The notes: generated from the sequence alone by a model not told the origin. 13,517 bases of DNA from DATCVA01 sp036567205 (GCA_036567205.1 DATCVA010000030.1:1-13517); one strand, 5' to 3'; shown: positions 1 to 7,228, counted from the stretch's first letter. Program-made: numbers and translations.

Positions 1-293
1 TGGGCCATTTGGCCGACCGCCTTGACGAAGTGGCCGACTGGGGCCGTATTTTGTCGCTGGGCGAACAGCAACGCCTGGCGTTTGGCCGGCTGTTGCTCGC
101 CCAGCCCGATGCGGCCTTTCTGGACGAAGCTACTTCAGCGATGGACGAAGGACTGGAAGATGCCATGTACCGCCTGGTCAGCGAGTACCTGCCACAAACC
201 ATATTGGTAAGCGTTGGTCACCGCAGTACTTTGCTGGCACATCACCCGCGCCAGTTAACCCTAAAGGGCAAAGGAGGCTGGGAGCTATCGTAA
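1..293 (+). CDS. ABC transporter ATPase C-terminal fragment (YddA-type, partial)
   Basis: Only the last 97 or so codons are in the window; the frame is open from the left edge and ends with TAA at 291-293. The fragment carries the end of an ABC nucleotide-binding domain: a signature helix LSLGEQQRLAFGRLLLAQP (a variant of LSGGQ), a Walker B and D-loop FLDEATSAMDE with the catalytic Glu, and an H-loop in SVGHRSTL. The order and the wording of the H-loop (SVGHRSTL followed by H and a short beta-strand tail) fit fused permease/ATPase exporters of the YddA (COG4178) type, which are related to SbmA/BacA. These proteins sit in the inner membrane, and their substrate is generally unknown. The membrane domain lies outside the window, so the fusion itself is inferred. 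The internal TTG at position 9 is not a real start. Confidence 0.85.
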   Translation, partial: GHLADRLDEVADWGRILSLGEQQRLAFGRLLLAQPDAAFLDEATSAMDEGLEDAMYRLVSEYLPQTILVSVGHRSTLLAHHPRQLTLKGKGGWELS

Positions 294-311
294 GGTTAAA
301 CTCGCACATTA

Positions 312-331
312 CTTAACAACCCTTAACAACC
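312..331 (+). promoter_or_regulatory. Tandem 10-bp direct repeat resembling a PmrA/QseB-type response-regulator box
   Basis: Two perfect head-to-tail copies of CTTAACAACC occupy 312-321 and 322-331. They give the pattern CTTAA-N5-CTTAA, which is the known layout of PmrA (BasR) and related QseB response-regulator sites: half-sites one helical turn apart. The second copy ends only 19 bp before the ATG of the SirB2-like gene. A bound protein would therefore overlap the leader or core promoter, so repression or a very short leader would be expected. No regulator gene is visible nearby. The match to the box is seen; its function is inferred. Confidence 0.4.
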
Positions 332-350
332 GCCTCCTGACAAAAATCAC

Positions 351-725
351 ATGACTTATATCGCAATTAAGCATCTACACATGACCGCCGCCATACTTAG
401 CATCCTGTTCTTTATGGTGCGCGCCTTTTGGTCGGTAACCGGTTCGGCCAAACTGCAGCTGAAGTTCGTCAAAATAGCCCCGCATATTATTGATACGGTT
501 TTACTGGTCTGTGGCATTTTTCTGGCGTCTGTCATCGGTGCATCGCAGCCCTGGATTCTGGCTAAAGTCGTCGGTGTATTACTTTACATAGGTGTAGGCA
601 CCCTGGCCATCAAACGCGGCAAAACACCTCAGATACGCGCTATTGCTGCATTAATCGCCATCGCCATCTTCTTTTATATTGTAGGAGTTGCGATTAGCCA
701 CAGCCCAATGTCCTGGCTAGCTTAA
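351..725 (+). CDS. SirB2-family small integral membrane protein
   Basis: A 124-residue, strongly hydrophobic protein with about four predicted membrane helices (roughly residues 8-27, 46-66, 69-87 and 95-116). The N-terminus MTYIAIKHLHMTAAILSILFF matches the family pattern in which a Lys-His-Leu-His stretch opens the first helix. That supports the ATG at 351 over the later Met at residue 11. SirB2 was named from a Salmonella locus linked to invasion-gene expression, but the biochemical role of the family is unknown. In this setting it is simply a conserved inner-membrane protein. I see no good Shine-Dalgarno sequence before the start. The gene follows the ABC transporter gene by 57 bp and ends at a strong terminator. 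A CTTAA-N5-CTTAA repeat lies just upstream. Confidence 0.8.
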   Translation: MTYIAIKHLHMTAAILSILFFMVRAFWSVTGSAKLQLKFVKIAPHIIDTVLLVCGIFLASVIGASQPWILAKVVGVLLYIGVGTLAIKRGKTPQIRAIAALIAIAIFFYIVGVAISHSPMSWLA

Positions 726-730
726 AGTCC

Positions 731-774
731 ACGTAAAATGCCTGCCCGGCGATTGCCGGGCAGGCATTTTACGT
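731..774. terminator. Symmetrical, probably bidirectional terminator
   Basis: A perfect 20-bp inverted repeat, ACGTAAAATGCCTGCCCGGC and its complement, is separated by the 4-nt loop GATT. The GC-rich core is flanked by AAAA on the left and TTTT on the right, so the hairpin has a short U-tract when read in either direction. It lies 6 bp after the stop of the SirB2-like gene and about 50 bp after the stop of the convergent yeiH-like gene, which is the expected place for a shared intrinsic terminator. Confidence 0.85.
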
Positions 775-826
775 AAAGCTGATTAAAAACAGCACGCGGC
801 AGGCGTCAATGTATTAGCGGCGCGCC

Positions 827-1915
827 CTACCAGGCGCCAGTAAAATGCTGCACCACCAGGCTGCTGACCGAGACCGATAGCCAAACCCCCAGCCCAAGAA
901 AAATAGGACGTATTCCCGCGCTAAGCATATGGCGTAAGTCAGATGACAAACCAATCGCCGTCAGTGCGACAATAATTAAAAACTCGGCCATGAAATGAAT
1001 GGTGCCACCCCAGCTTTCGGGGATGACCCCCGTCGAGCGAACCGCTGACGCAACCAGAAACCACAAAATAAACCACGGAAAAATGCGCGCCAGATTGGAG
1101 ACGCTTTGGCCTTGTTTACGCTGGCGCCACGCTTCGAAAACGACCAGGGCAAGACAAATGGGAATAATCAGCGTCGCGCGGGTTAGCTTGACAATGGTGG
1201 CATAGTCGCCCGCTTCGCGGCTATAGCTATAAGCAGCCGCCACCACGGACGATGTGTCGTTAATGGCCGTACCCGCCCACATGCCGAACCCTGCGTCCGA
1301 CAAGTCAAGCCAGTGGCCAAACGCTGGAAAAGCCAGTACCGCCACAATATTGAAAAGAAAAATGGTCGAAATGGCAAAAGCGGTTTCGTGCTCTTGCGGC
1401 TTAATAATAGGTGTTACCGCGGCAATGGCCGAGCCGCCGCAAATAGCCGTACCCACCCCAATCAAGATTTTTAAGCGGGAAGAAATATTCAACCATTTCC
1501 CCAGCAAGTACGCTGATCCGAAAGCCACGCTAATAGTAATTAGCGTAACAGGCAACGATTCCGCCCCAGTTTTGGCAACTTCCTGAATACTCAGCCCAAA
1601 ACCCAAAGCCACAATAGACCACTGCAAAACCTTTGTGGACGCAATCTTGAGCCCTGGTCTAAAAACGGGCCCCACTCCGACCATATTTCGAATAACAAGC
1701 CCCAGCAGTATTCCAAATACCGGACCGCCAACTAAAGGCATCCAGCGGCCCAAAGCAAGCGCTACCAGGCCCACGGCTATTGCCAAGAGCAAACCATACA
1801 GCGGCGTCGGAGGCACCAGCGCCCCCCACGAGCCGGTACTTCCGCCCCCGTCGGAAAACGGTATTGAAAGGGACTTTTGCATGACCTGAGGTGAAGTAGA
1901 GGAGATAATGGGCAT
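827..1915 (-). CDS. yeiH: YeiH-family (UPF0324) membrane permease, putative sulfate exporter family
   Basis: A 362-residue polytopic inner-membrane protein with roughly ten hydrophobic segments starting near residue 36. Family hallmarks are visible: PLVGGPVFGILLGLVIRN (about 60-77), GTAICGGSAIAA (155-166) and the polar membrane motif GTAINDTSSVVAA (215-227). Members are annotated as putative sulfate exporters, and the transported substrate is not firmly established. The divergent neighbour is a YeiE-like LysR regulator, the same pairing as in enterobacteria. That strengthens the name and suggests control by that regulator, possibly in response to sulfite or another sulfur compound (inference). 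The start is uncertain: neither the ATG at 1913-1915 nor the one at 1880-1882 (residue 12) has a strong Shine-Dalgarno sequence, and the first 30 residues are low-complexity and Ser/Gly-rich. Confidence 0.85.
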   Translation of the reverse strand: MPIISSTSPQVMQKSLSIPFSDGGGSTGSWGALVPPTPLYGLLLAIAVGLVALALGRWMPLVGGPVFGILLGLVIRNMVGVGPVFRPGLKIASTKVLQWSIVALGFGLSIQEVAKTGAESLPVTLITISVAFGSAYLLGKWLNISSRLKILIGVGTAICGGSAIAAVTPIIKPQEHETAFAISTIFLFNIVAVLAFPAFGHWLDLSDAGFGMWAGTAINDTSSVVAAAYSYSREAGDYATIVKLTRATLIIPICLALVVFEAWRQRKQGQSVSNLARIFPWFILWFLVASAVRSTGVIPESWGGTIHFMAEFLIIVALTAIGLSSDLRHMLSAGIRPIFLGLGVWLSVSVSSLVVQHFTGAW

Positions 1916-1937
1916 AACCGGTTCGCATGAGCTAATA

Positions 1938-1955
1938 ATTAAAAGTAATTTTAAT
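1938..1955. promoter_or_regulatory. AT-rich palindrome in the yeiH-yeiE divergent region
   Basis: Perfect 7-bp arms ATTAAAA and TTTTAAT are separated by GTAA. The site lies 22 bp before the yeiH-like start and may overlap that gene's promoter. It is a candidate operator half of a LysR-type activation/recognition pair, together with the palindrome at 1968-1995. The symmetry is seen; the role is inferred. Confidence 0.4.
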
Positions 1956-1967
1956 CATGCATGTGAC

Positions 1968-1995
1968 ATAAATAAATTCATTTAAATTTATTTAT
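1968..1995. promoter_or_regulatory. Perfect 11-bp inverted repeat before the YeiE-like gene (candidate LysR operator)
   Basis: The arms ATAAATAAATT (1968-1978) and AATTTATTTAT (1985-1995) are exact complements around the 6-bp spacer CATTTA. The right arm ends 16 bp before the regulator's ATG. LysR-type proteins usually bind AT-rich interrupted dyads in divergent regions and repress their own gene while controlling the neighbour, so this is the strongest candidate operator in the 96-bp gap. AT-rich sequence raises the chance of accidental symmetry, but 11 perfect pairs is long. Confidence 0.5.
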
Positions 1996-2011
1996 CGTAT
2001 AAGATTTACTG

Positions 2012-2890
2012 ATGATTGGAATAAGTATCAGACAACTCGAGACCTTTGTCGCCATTGCCACGACGGGAAGCGCTCGTGCCGCGGCGGAAAAGCTATTCGT
2101 AACTCAGCCGGCAGCCAGCATGGCGCTGGGAGAACTGGAGCGCCAACTTAATGCCACCCTTTTTGACAGGGTGCAAGGACGTTTGCGTCTAAGTCCGCGC
2201 GGCAAAGAGCTTCTTCCCCTAGCCCAGGAAATAATTGAACGTATTCATGAGCTGGCCCGCCAATCGGACGAGCAGCCGCTTATACTGAGCGGCGAACTTA
2301 GCTTGGGAGCAAGCAATACTATCGGCAATTATCTGGTTGGCGAATTGCTGGGCCCCTTTATGGCTGCGCATCCCGGCGTAGCCCTGAAAGTTAGCGTGGA
2401 CAATACTGACACCATCATTAACGATCTGCTCGAGCACCGCGTTGACGTAGGCTGCATCGAAGGCCCGGTCAACCACCCCAAAATCGATGTCCTTCCATGG
2501 CGTGACGACGCGCTTGTCGTTTGTGCCGCGCCAAGCCATCCTTTGGCCAGCTATCGCCGGCTCCAGCCTGAACACTTTAAAGGTGCCAAATGGATTTTGC
2601 GCGAGCGCGGTTCAGCCATGCGGGTAATGTCCGAGCAAGCGCTAACATCGCTGCCTGCCGGGCAAATTATTTTGGAGCTTGGGCAGGTTGAAGCCATTAA
2701 ACAAGCAGTTATTGCCGGGCTGGGTATTGCCTGCCTGCCGGCTGCAGCTACGATAGATGCGGTAGCTGTGGGGCGCTTAAAAATTCTGGAGACCCCTTTT
2801 CTGGATTTGCATCGCCGGCTGTCTTTAATACTTCATAAATCCCGGTATCGCGGCGCTTTAATCAGCGCATTCGTTGACAGCTTAAATTGA
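2012..2890 (+). CDS. yeiE: LysR-family transcriptional regulator, YeiE-like
   Basis: A 292-residue LysR-type regulator. The N-terminal winged helix-turn-helix spans residues 5-62 (RQLETFVAIATTGSARAAAEKLFVTQPAAS), and the rest is a periplasmic-binding-protein-like effector domain. Four stretches match remembered E. coli YeiE closely: SNTIGNYLVG (101-110), VDVGCIEGP (144-152), WILRERGS (194-201) and ELGQVEAIKQAV..GLGIACL (222-242). YeiE has been reported to sense sulfite in Cronobacter, and it lies next to yeiH in enterobacteria. The same divergent pairing here supports a role in controlling the YeiH-like permease and perhaps itself. The CbbR/CysB branches of LysR are less likely given these motifs. 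The start fits the usual beginning of the family, though the Shine-Dalgarno sequence is weak. Confidence 0.85.
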   Translation: MIGISIRQLETFVAIATTGSARAAAEKLFVTQPAASMALGELERQLNATLFDRVQGRLRLSPRGKELLPLAQEIIERIHELARQSDEQPLILSGELSLGASNTIGNYLVGELLGPFMAAHPGVALKVSVDNTDTIINDLLEHRVDVGCIEGPVNHPKIDVLPWRDDALVVCAAPSHPLASYRRLQPEHFKGAKWILRERGSAMRVMSEQALTSLPAGQIILELGQVEAIKQAVIAGLGIACLPAAATIDAVAVGRLKILETPFLDLHRRLSLILHKSRYRGALISAFVDSLN

Positions 2891-2998
2891 CGTTCTTTCC
2901 ACCCTAAAGGCCGGGGCCATACGGCGACACTGATAAAAGCAAATAAACGACTCTTCCTTAATAACGGGACTATGACGCCAATTAAGCTCCGGTACACT

Positions 2999-3014
2999 AC
3001 AGGGGTTACTCTTT
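2999..3014 (+). promoter_or_regulatory. Leader motif shared with the ferritin gene (copy 1)
   Basis: ACAGGGGTTACTCTTT lies 13 bp before the start codon of the patatin gene. It matches the element at 6610-6625 at 14 of 16 positions. A TACACT hexamer (2993-2998) that could be a -10 box abuts it, with a poor -35 candidate TATGAC at 2971-2976 spaced by 16 bp. If that promoter is real, the motif covers the start of the transcript and the leader. Confidence 0.3.
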
Positions 3015-3027
3015 AGGCCTTGAAGCA

Positions 3028-4239
3028 ATGACCATGGATCCGCAGCAAGAACCCACACTCGGCACCGTTACGGCTACGCCAGCGTTGCCGCCCTACGAGA
3101 CGATTGCATTAGTATTGCAGGGCGGAGGAGCGCTGGGGGCCTATCAGGCAGGCGTCTATCAAGGCCTTGCCGAAGCGGGTATCGAACCCAATTGCCTGTC
3201 GGGCATTTCCGTTGGCGCGCTGAACATTGCCATACTGGCAGGCAATGCCCCCAAAGACCGTGTCGCCCGACTATCGGAGTTTTGGGAAACCATATGCCAG
3301 CCCAATTGGGGCATGCCAACCCCTCCGTTTATTGAGCAAAGCCTTTTTAATCTGAACGATGCAGTTCGACAGGCAATAAGTGCGTTTAGCGCTACCAGTG
3401 CCGTATTTAACGGACAAAAAGGTTTTTTTCGCCCGCGCTTTCCCGCCGCTACCCAATTTGGCCCGGGGCGGCCCGATACAGCCAGCTATTACGACACGCA
3501 CGAACTAAAAAGCACGCTCGAAAGGTTGTGCGACTTTGACCGTATCAATTCGGGCGAACTACAGGTTTCAGTCGGTGCGGTTAATGTCCGCACCGGCAAC
3601 TTCACCTACTTTGATAACAGCAAAATCCCCCTCAGAGCCGAACACTTTATGGCGTCCGGCGCCCTGCCGCCTGCCTTTGCCGCGGTGGAAATTGATGGGG
3701 AGTTCTATTGGGATGGCGGTCTGGTGTCGAACACACCACTTGCCTACGTGCTGGAATCACGGCCACTTAAAGACACCCTGGCCTTCCAGGTAGATTTATG
3801 GAGCGCACGCGGACAGGTGCCCACCAACCTTAGCGAAGTCAGCGACCGCATCAAAGAAATTCAATATTCAAGCCGGACCCGCTATATCACCGAGCAGTTG
3901 CGATGGACTCAGCATCTGCGCCATGTACTGTTGCACATGCTGAATGACATTCCTGAAGAAGTGCGTGCCAATGATCCGTATTACAAAATGGCGCAAGACC
4001 TGGCTGTAAGCAAGCGCTACAACGTGATCCATTTAATTTATCGCGACCAACCTTACGAAAATCACTACAAGGATTTTCAGTTTGGACTTTCCACTATGCG
4101 TGCGCATTGGAGCAGCGGCCTGAACGATATTCAGCAGACACTTGAAAACCCCGGCTATCTGGCCATGCCAGAAAATATTTCGGGTTTTGTCACGCACGAT
4201 GTACACCGCGATGAAATCGAAAAAACCATGCTGCGTTAA
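3028..4239 (+). CDS. Patatin-like phospholipase with DUF3734-type C-terminal region
   Basis: A 403-residue soluble protein with a patatin acyl-hydrolase domain covering roughly residues 24-245. The oxyanion-hole loop is QGGGALGAYQ (31-40), the nucleophile elbow is GISVG (59-63, Ser61), and the second catalytic residue is Asp229 in the DGG motif (YWDGGLVSNTP). All parts of the Ser-Asp dyad are present, so an active lipid acyl hydrolase is likely. The C-terminal 100 or so residues, with several aromatic and basic stretches, correspond to the DUF3734-type extension often fused to bacterial patatins. There is no signal peptide, so it probably acts in the cytoplasm or at the membrane surface. The substrate is unknown. 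Two Met codons (1 and 3) could start translation, and the upstream Shine-Dalgarno sequence is weak. The stop overlaps that of the convergent EamA gene by 3 bp. Confidence 0.88.
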   Translation: MTMDPQQEPTLGTVTATPALPPYETIALVLQGGGALGAYQAGVYQGLAEAGIEPNCLSGISVGALNIAILAGNAPKDRVARLSEFWETICQPNWGMPTPPFIEQSLFNLNDAVRQAISAFSATSAVFNGQKGFFRPRFPAATQFGPGRPDTASYYDTHELKSTLERLCDFDRINSGELQVSVGAVNVRTGNFTYFDNSKIPLRAEHFMASGALPPAFAAVEIDGEFYWDGGLVSNTPLAYVLESRPLKDTLAFQVDLWSARGQVPTNLSEVSDRIKEIQYSSRTRYITEQLRWTQHLRHVLLHMLNDIPEEVRANDPYYKMAQDLAVSKRYNVIHLIYRDQPYENHYKDFQFGLSTMRAHWSSGLNDIQQTLENPGYLAMPENISGFVTHDVHRDEIEKTMLR

Positions 4240-5168
4240 CGGCGCCCCAGGACCACAGCGCCGGTTAATACGAATGCGGTCCCCACAAGCTGCAATGAAG
4301 TAATCGGCTCATCGAGTATCCACCCGGCCAGGAACAACACCGACACCGGCCCCAGCAGGCCCAGCTGCGATGCCATGGGTGCCCCGATGCGGGCAACCGC
4401 CCACATAATCATGAATGTGGGCAATACAGTGTTGAACACGGCATGTATCAACGAAAGTTGATACACCGGCAATGGCGTATAAAGCCCTTCCAGCCCATAA
4501 ACCCCAAAAAAATGAATGAGCGTAAATATGGCGGATACCGACATCGCGTAGGCCACTAGCCGTGTAGCACCCACGCGCTGGATCAGTTCGCCAGACCCAA
4601 TCAAATAAAAGGCGTAAGTTAACGCCGATGCCAGCACACAGCCGGCACCAAGCAATACTTCGTTGCCGCTGCCGCTGAAAGACAGGTCTTGCAGAAAGAC
4701 AAATACCACCCCTATATAGGCCAGCGCCAGCGCCATCCACTGCTTGATCGCAATACGGCGCTTAAAGTACAAGGCTGTAATCAGTAGTACAAAGGTCGGC
4801 GACAAAAACAGAATCAAACGTTCAAGCCCGGCAGAAATGTATTGCAAACCTATAAAATCCAGAAGACTCGACAGGTAATAACCAATAAAACCCAAAATAA
4901 CGAGCTGCCACCGCTCTTTCACCGTTAAAACGGGAATTTCCCCTCGTCGCGCCCTACGTGCCTGAAACCATCCTATTATCATAAAGAAAGGCAGCGACAA
5001 CATCATGCGAAAACCAATAACCGTAATGGCGTCTACGCCGTAACGATAAATAAGTTTGACCACAATGGCTTTAGCCGAAAACAACACCGCTCCGAGCCCC
5101 GCCAGCAAAAAACCGATCCAAAACTCTTTTGATCGGGAAGAGGCAAGCGAGCGAAAAAAGAAAGTCAT
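4236..5168 (-). CDS. EamA-family (DMT superfamily) transporter
   Basis: A 310-residue inner-membrane protein with about ten membrane helices in two EamA repeats (about 18-150 and 165-308). Typical features are the early GFLLAGLGAVLFSAKAIVVKLIY helix, a YYLSSLLDFIGLQYISAGLERLILFLSPTFVLL stretch ending repeat one, and GPVSVLFLAGWILDEPITSLQLVGTAFVLTGAV ending repeat two. The family exports or takes up small metabolites, and the substrate cannot be predicted from sequence. The gene lies 41 bp after the AI-2E-family gene on the same strand and may be co-transcribed with it. The ATG at 5166-5168 lacks a clear Shine-Dalgarno sequence, so the first residues are uncertain. Its TAA shares bases with the TAA of the convergent patatin gene, so there is no room for a terminator between the two genes. 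Confidence 0.85.
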   Translation of the reverse strand: MTFFFRSLASSRSKEFWIGFLLAGLGAVLFSAKAIVVKLIYRYGVDAITVIGFRMMLSLPFFMIIGWFQARRARRGEIPVLTVKERWQLVILGFIGYYLSSLLDFIGLQYISAGLERLILFLSPTFVLLITALYFKRRIAIKQWMALALAYIGVVFVFLQDLSFSGSGNEVLLGAGCVLASALTYAFYLIGSGELIQRVGATRLVAYAMSVSAIFTLIHFFGVYGLEGLYTPLPVYQLSLIHAVFNTVLPTFMIMWAVARIGAPMASQLGLLGPVSVLFLAGWILDEPITSLQLVGTAFVLTGAVVLGRR

Positions 5169-5209
5169 AAATTAGGGAAGGGTTTGAGTAACAAAAAGGG
5201 AGCCCGCTG

Positions 5210-6433
5210 TCAGTCGCCCAGCAGCTCGGCAATGGCCTGCATGCCTTCGACATGCGTGGAAATTACTTTTACGACCACAATCAGGGGGACAACCAGCAAC
5301 ATGCCCCACACACCCCACAGCCATCCTCCGAAAAGCAGCACAATAAACACAGCCGCCGCATTCATCTTGGCGATTCGTCCGGTCATCCAGGTGGTTACGA
5401 TAAACCCAATAAATGTGGCGGCTGCAAGTGAACTGGCGGCAGCCAGCAGCATCATGGAAAATGACCCAAACTGCAGGAACGCCGCCAGGCCGACAGCCAC
5501 CGCGCTAAGCAAAGAGCCAAAATATGGAATTACATGCAGCAAGCCCGACGCAACGCCCCACGCTGCCGCGTTCTCAAGTCCCATCCAGCTTAAAATTCCC
5601 CAAACCAACAGAGCCAGCAGAATATTTGTAAACAGCAGCATAAACATATAGCGCTGGATGGAAATATTGATATCGTCCAAAATTTGTACCGTGATTTTTT
5701 TCTTGGACAACGATGGCCCCGTCAGCTTGACCAGCTTGCGCTTAAATGTGTTCCCCGACAACAACAGGAAAAATACCAGGAAAAGCACCATGATCAATTG
5801 CGCCAGAAACGCGGCGGCCCCCATCGACCCTTCCCATAGCCAGTCACCAACATTAAGGGCCGGTTGCGCCGCCGCGTTTCCGTCCGGCGGCGCCGGTGCG
5901 GCAAGAGCCGGCGTAGCGGTTTCGGCAACAGGATTGGCGGCCTTCTGAATTTCTTTAGCCGCATCCTGTATTTTTTTCAGGTTACTGATTGGGCCGCCAT
6001 GCAATTTCTTCAGCTCACCCGACAATCGGTAGGTTGCCCATGGCAACTCGTCGACAATGGACTGAAACTGACTGCTTAGCGAGTTGACGACCCCGAAGGC
6101 TGAACCTAACAAAGCCGCCATAACCAGTGTCGTGCCAATAGCGCGAGGAATTTTAAACCGTTCCATCCATACAATCAGCGGATTCAAGGTATAGGCGATC
6201 AAAACCCCAAAGATTAGCGGGACAAAAAACTCCTGAGCCCATTGCAATGCGAAGACAAAAGCCACGGTCGACAGAATCAATAATGCCATACCGTGAGCGT
6301 TGACATGAATACGCGGGAGAGGCATGTCGGGATTGCCCGCACTGGGCGACAGTCCAAGAATGCCCGGCAACGGATCGTTGCATTGAGCGGTGGATGGGCT
6401 TGCTTCGACACCTTCTGGCTTGATCGTGTTCAT
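5210..6433 (-). CDS. AI-2E-family transporter (PerM/TqsA-like permease)
   Basis: A 407-residue inner-membrane protein. It has an approximately 45-residue hydrophilic N-terminus, helices near 48-90 and 100-118, and an amphipathic extracytoplasmic region. A C-terminal cluster of helices (about 205-230 and 260-395) follows. Family signatures are the HVIPYFGSLLSAV loop (300-312) and FGGWLWGVWGMLLVVPLIVVVKV (368-390). Known members transport autoinducer-2 (TqsA) or act as Na+/H+ antiporters, and others have no known substrate; the name does not prove a quorum-sensing role. An Ala/Pro-rich low-complexity insert (about 168-193) lies in the soluble loop. GAGG about ten bases before the ATG is a fair Shine-Dalgarno sequence. 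The gene is divergent from the ferritin-like gene and probably leads the EamA gene. Confidence 0.85.
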   Translation of the reverse strand: MNTIKPEGVEASPSTAQCNDPLPGILGLSPSAGNPDMPLPRIHVNAHGMALLILSTVAFVFALQWAQEFFVPLIFGVLIAYTLNPLIVWMERFKIPRAIGTTLVMAALLGSAFGVVNSLSSQFQSIVDELPWATYRLSGELKKLHGGPISNLKKIQDAAKEIQKAANPVAETATPALAAPAPPDGNAAAQPALNVGDWLWEGSMGAAAFLAQLIMVLFLVFFLLLSGNTFKRKLVKLTGPSLSKKKITVQILDDINISIQRYMFMLLFTNILLALLVWGILSWMGLENAAAWGVASGLLHVIPYFGSLLSAVAVGLAAFLQFGSFSMMLLAAASSLAAATFIGFIVTTWMTGRIAKMNAAAVFIVLLFGGWLWGVWGMLLVVPLIVVVKVISTHVEGMQAIAELLGD

Positions 6434-6609
6434 AACCGGCCTCGTCTATTAACATATGCCCAGGGAAGCTCTGCCAGTCGAGCAGAAAGCAGGCGCTGCG
6501 GCTCGGGGATATGGTCTGAGTTTCCCTTGGTGACAACTGTTAACTAAATACCAATTAAAGGTAACAATACCCTGCCCGGAATGCGCGTCGAGTGTACTAC
6601 ACTGGCCTG

Positions 6610-6625
6610 ACAGGAATTACTCTTT
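6610..6625 (+). promoter_or_regulatory. Leader motif shared with the patatin gene (copy 2)
   Basis: ACAGGAATTACTCTTT lies 18 bp before the ferritin start codon. It matches 2999-3014 except at two adjacent positions (AA for GG). A TACACT hexamer (6598-6603) precedes it by 6 bp and may be the -10 element, though I see no convincing -35 box. The arrangement mirrors the patatin leader. Confidence 0.3.
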
Positions 6626-6643
6626 CAACACAAAAGGAAGATT

Positions 6644-7198
6644 ATGGACCTAAACAAGCAAACCAAACCTACCAGCCGTCAACCCATCGACGTGGCGGCT
6701 ATCCGGAAAGCGGCCAAAAATTTAGATAATTTAGACAAAGGCGCAGTCACGGCGGGGTACCAAGGCAATCGCGAAGAAATTATTGCCATGCTTAACGATG
6801 CACTGGCAACTGAGCTTGTCTGTGTAATGCGCTATAAAAGACACTACTACACGGCATCCGGACTTGTTAATGCGCCCATCAAAGCTGAATTTCTTGAGCA
6901 TGCGCAGGCCGAAGCGGACCACGCCGACCGCATCGCCGAGCGTATCGTGCAGCTTAACGGAGAGCCGGACTTCAATCCCGAAAGCTTGACGCAACGCAGT
7001 CACGCCGAGTACGACGAGTCCAGCGACATCAAAGCCATGATCAAGGCTAACCTGGTCGCGGAACGAATCGCCATTGAATCCTATAGGCAAATGATCGAAC
7101 GAATAGGCGACACCGACCCGACGACGCGGCAATTATTGATTGAAATTATGGCGGTTGAAGAAGAACATGCAGACGACATGCGCGACTTGCTGGACTAG
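6644..7198 (+). CDS. Bacterioferritin-like ferritin (non-haem type)
   Basis: A 184-residue four-helix ferritin-like protein. The di-iron ligands line up with the bacterioferritin pattern: Glu57 (in DALATELVCVMRY), Glu90 and His93 (EADH), Glu140 (LVAERIAIESY), and Glu172 and His175 (EEEH). The ferroxidase centre therefore looks complete, which predicts Fe(II) oxidation and iron storage or detoxification in the cytoplasm. The Met that binds haem in E. coli Bfr, one residue after the first ExxH Glu, is Ala91 here, so haem binding is unlikely. The protein is about 25 residues longer than Bfr, with a polar N-terminal tail (1-40). AAGGAAG three bases before ATG is the best ribosome-binding site in this half of the window. 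Any Fur control is not evident, as no convincing Fur box was seen. A clear terminator follows. Confidence 0.85.
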   Translation: MDLNKQTKPTSRQPIDVAAIRKAAKNLDNLDKGAVTAGYQGNREEIIAMLNDALATELVCVMRYKRHYYTASGLVNAPIKAEFLEHAQAEADHADRIAERIVQLNGEPDFNPESLTQRSHAEYDESSDIKAMIKANLVAERIAIESYRQMIERIGDTDPTTRQLLIEIMAVEEEHADDMRDLLD

Positions 7199-7228
7199 AA
7201 CCAGCATGGCCGCAATGCAAGAATAAAC

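Noticed and set aside
731..774. The perfect 20-bp inverted repeat as an insertion-sequence end or a MITE
   Set aside because: It sits exactly between two convergent stops, has A/T tracts on both sides of a GC core, and has no target duplication or second copy in the window; a bidirectional terminator explains it fully.
5184..5651. A 155-codon plus-strand frame antisense to the AI-2E permease gene
   Set aside because: It is a low-complexity Thr/Ser/Pro/Ala-rich antisense product of a membrane protein gene, a usual artefact; the minus-strand protein has clear family motifs.
5210..6433. Reading the AI-2E-family gene as evidence for quorum sensing
   Set aside because: The family name covers permeases with different or unknown substrates, and no lux or lsr gene is present in the window.
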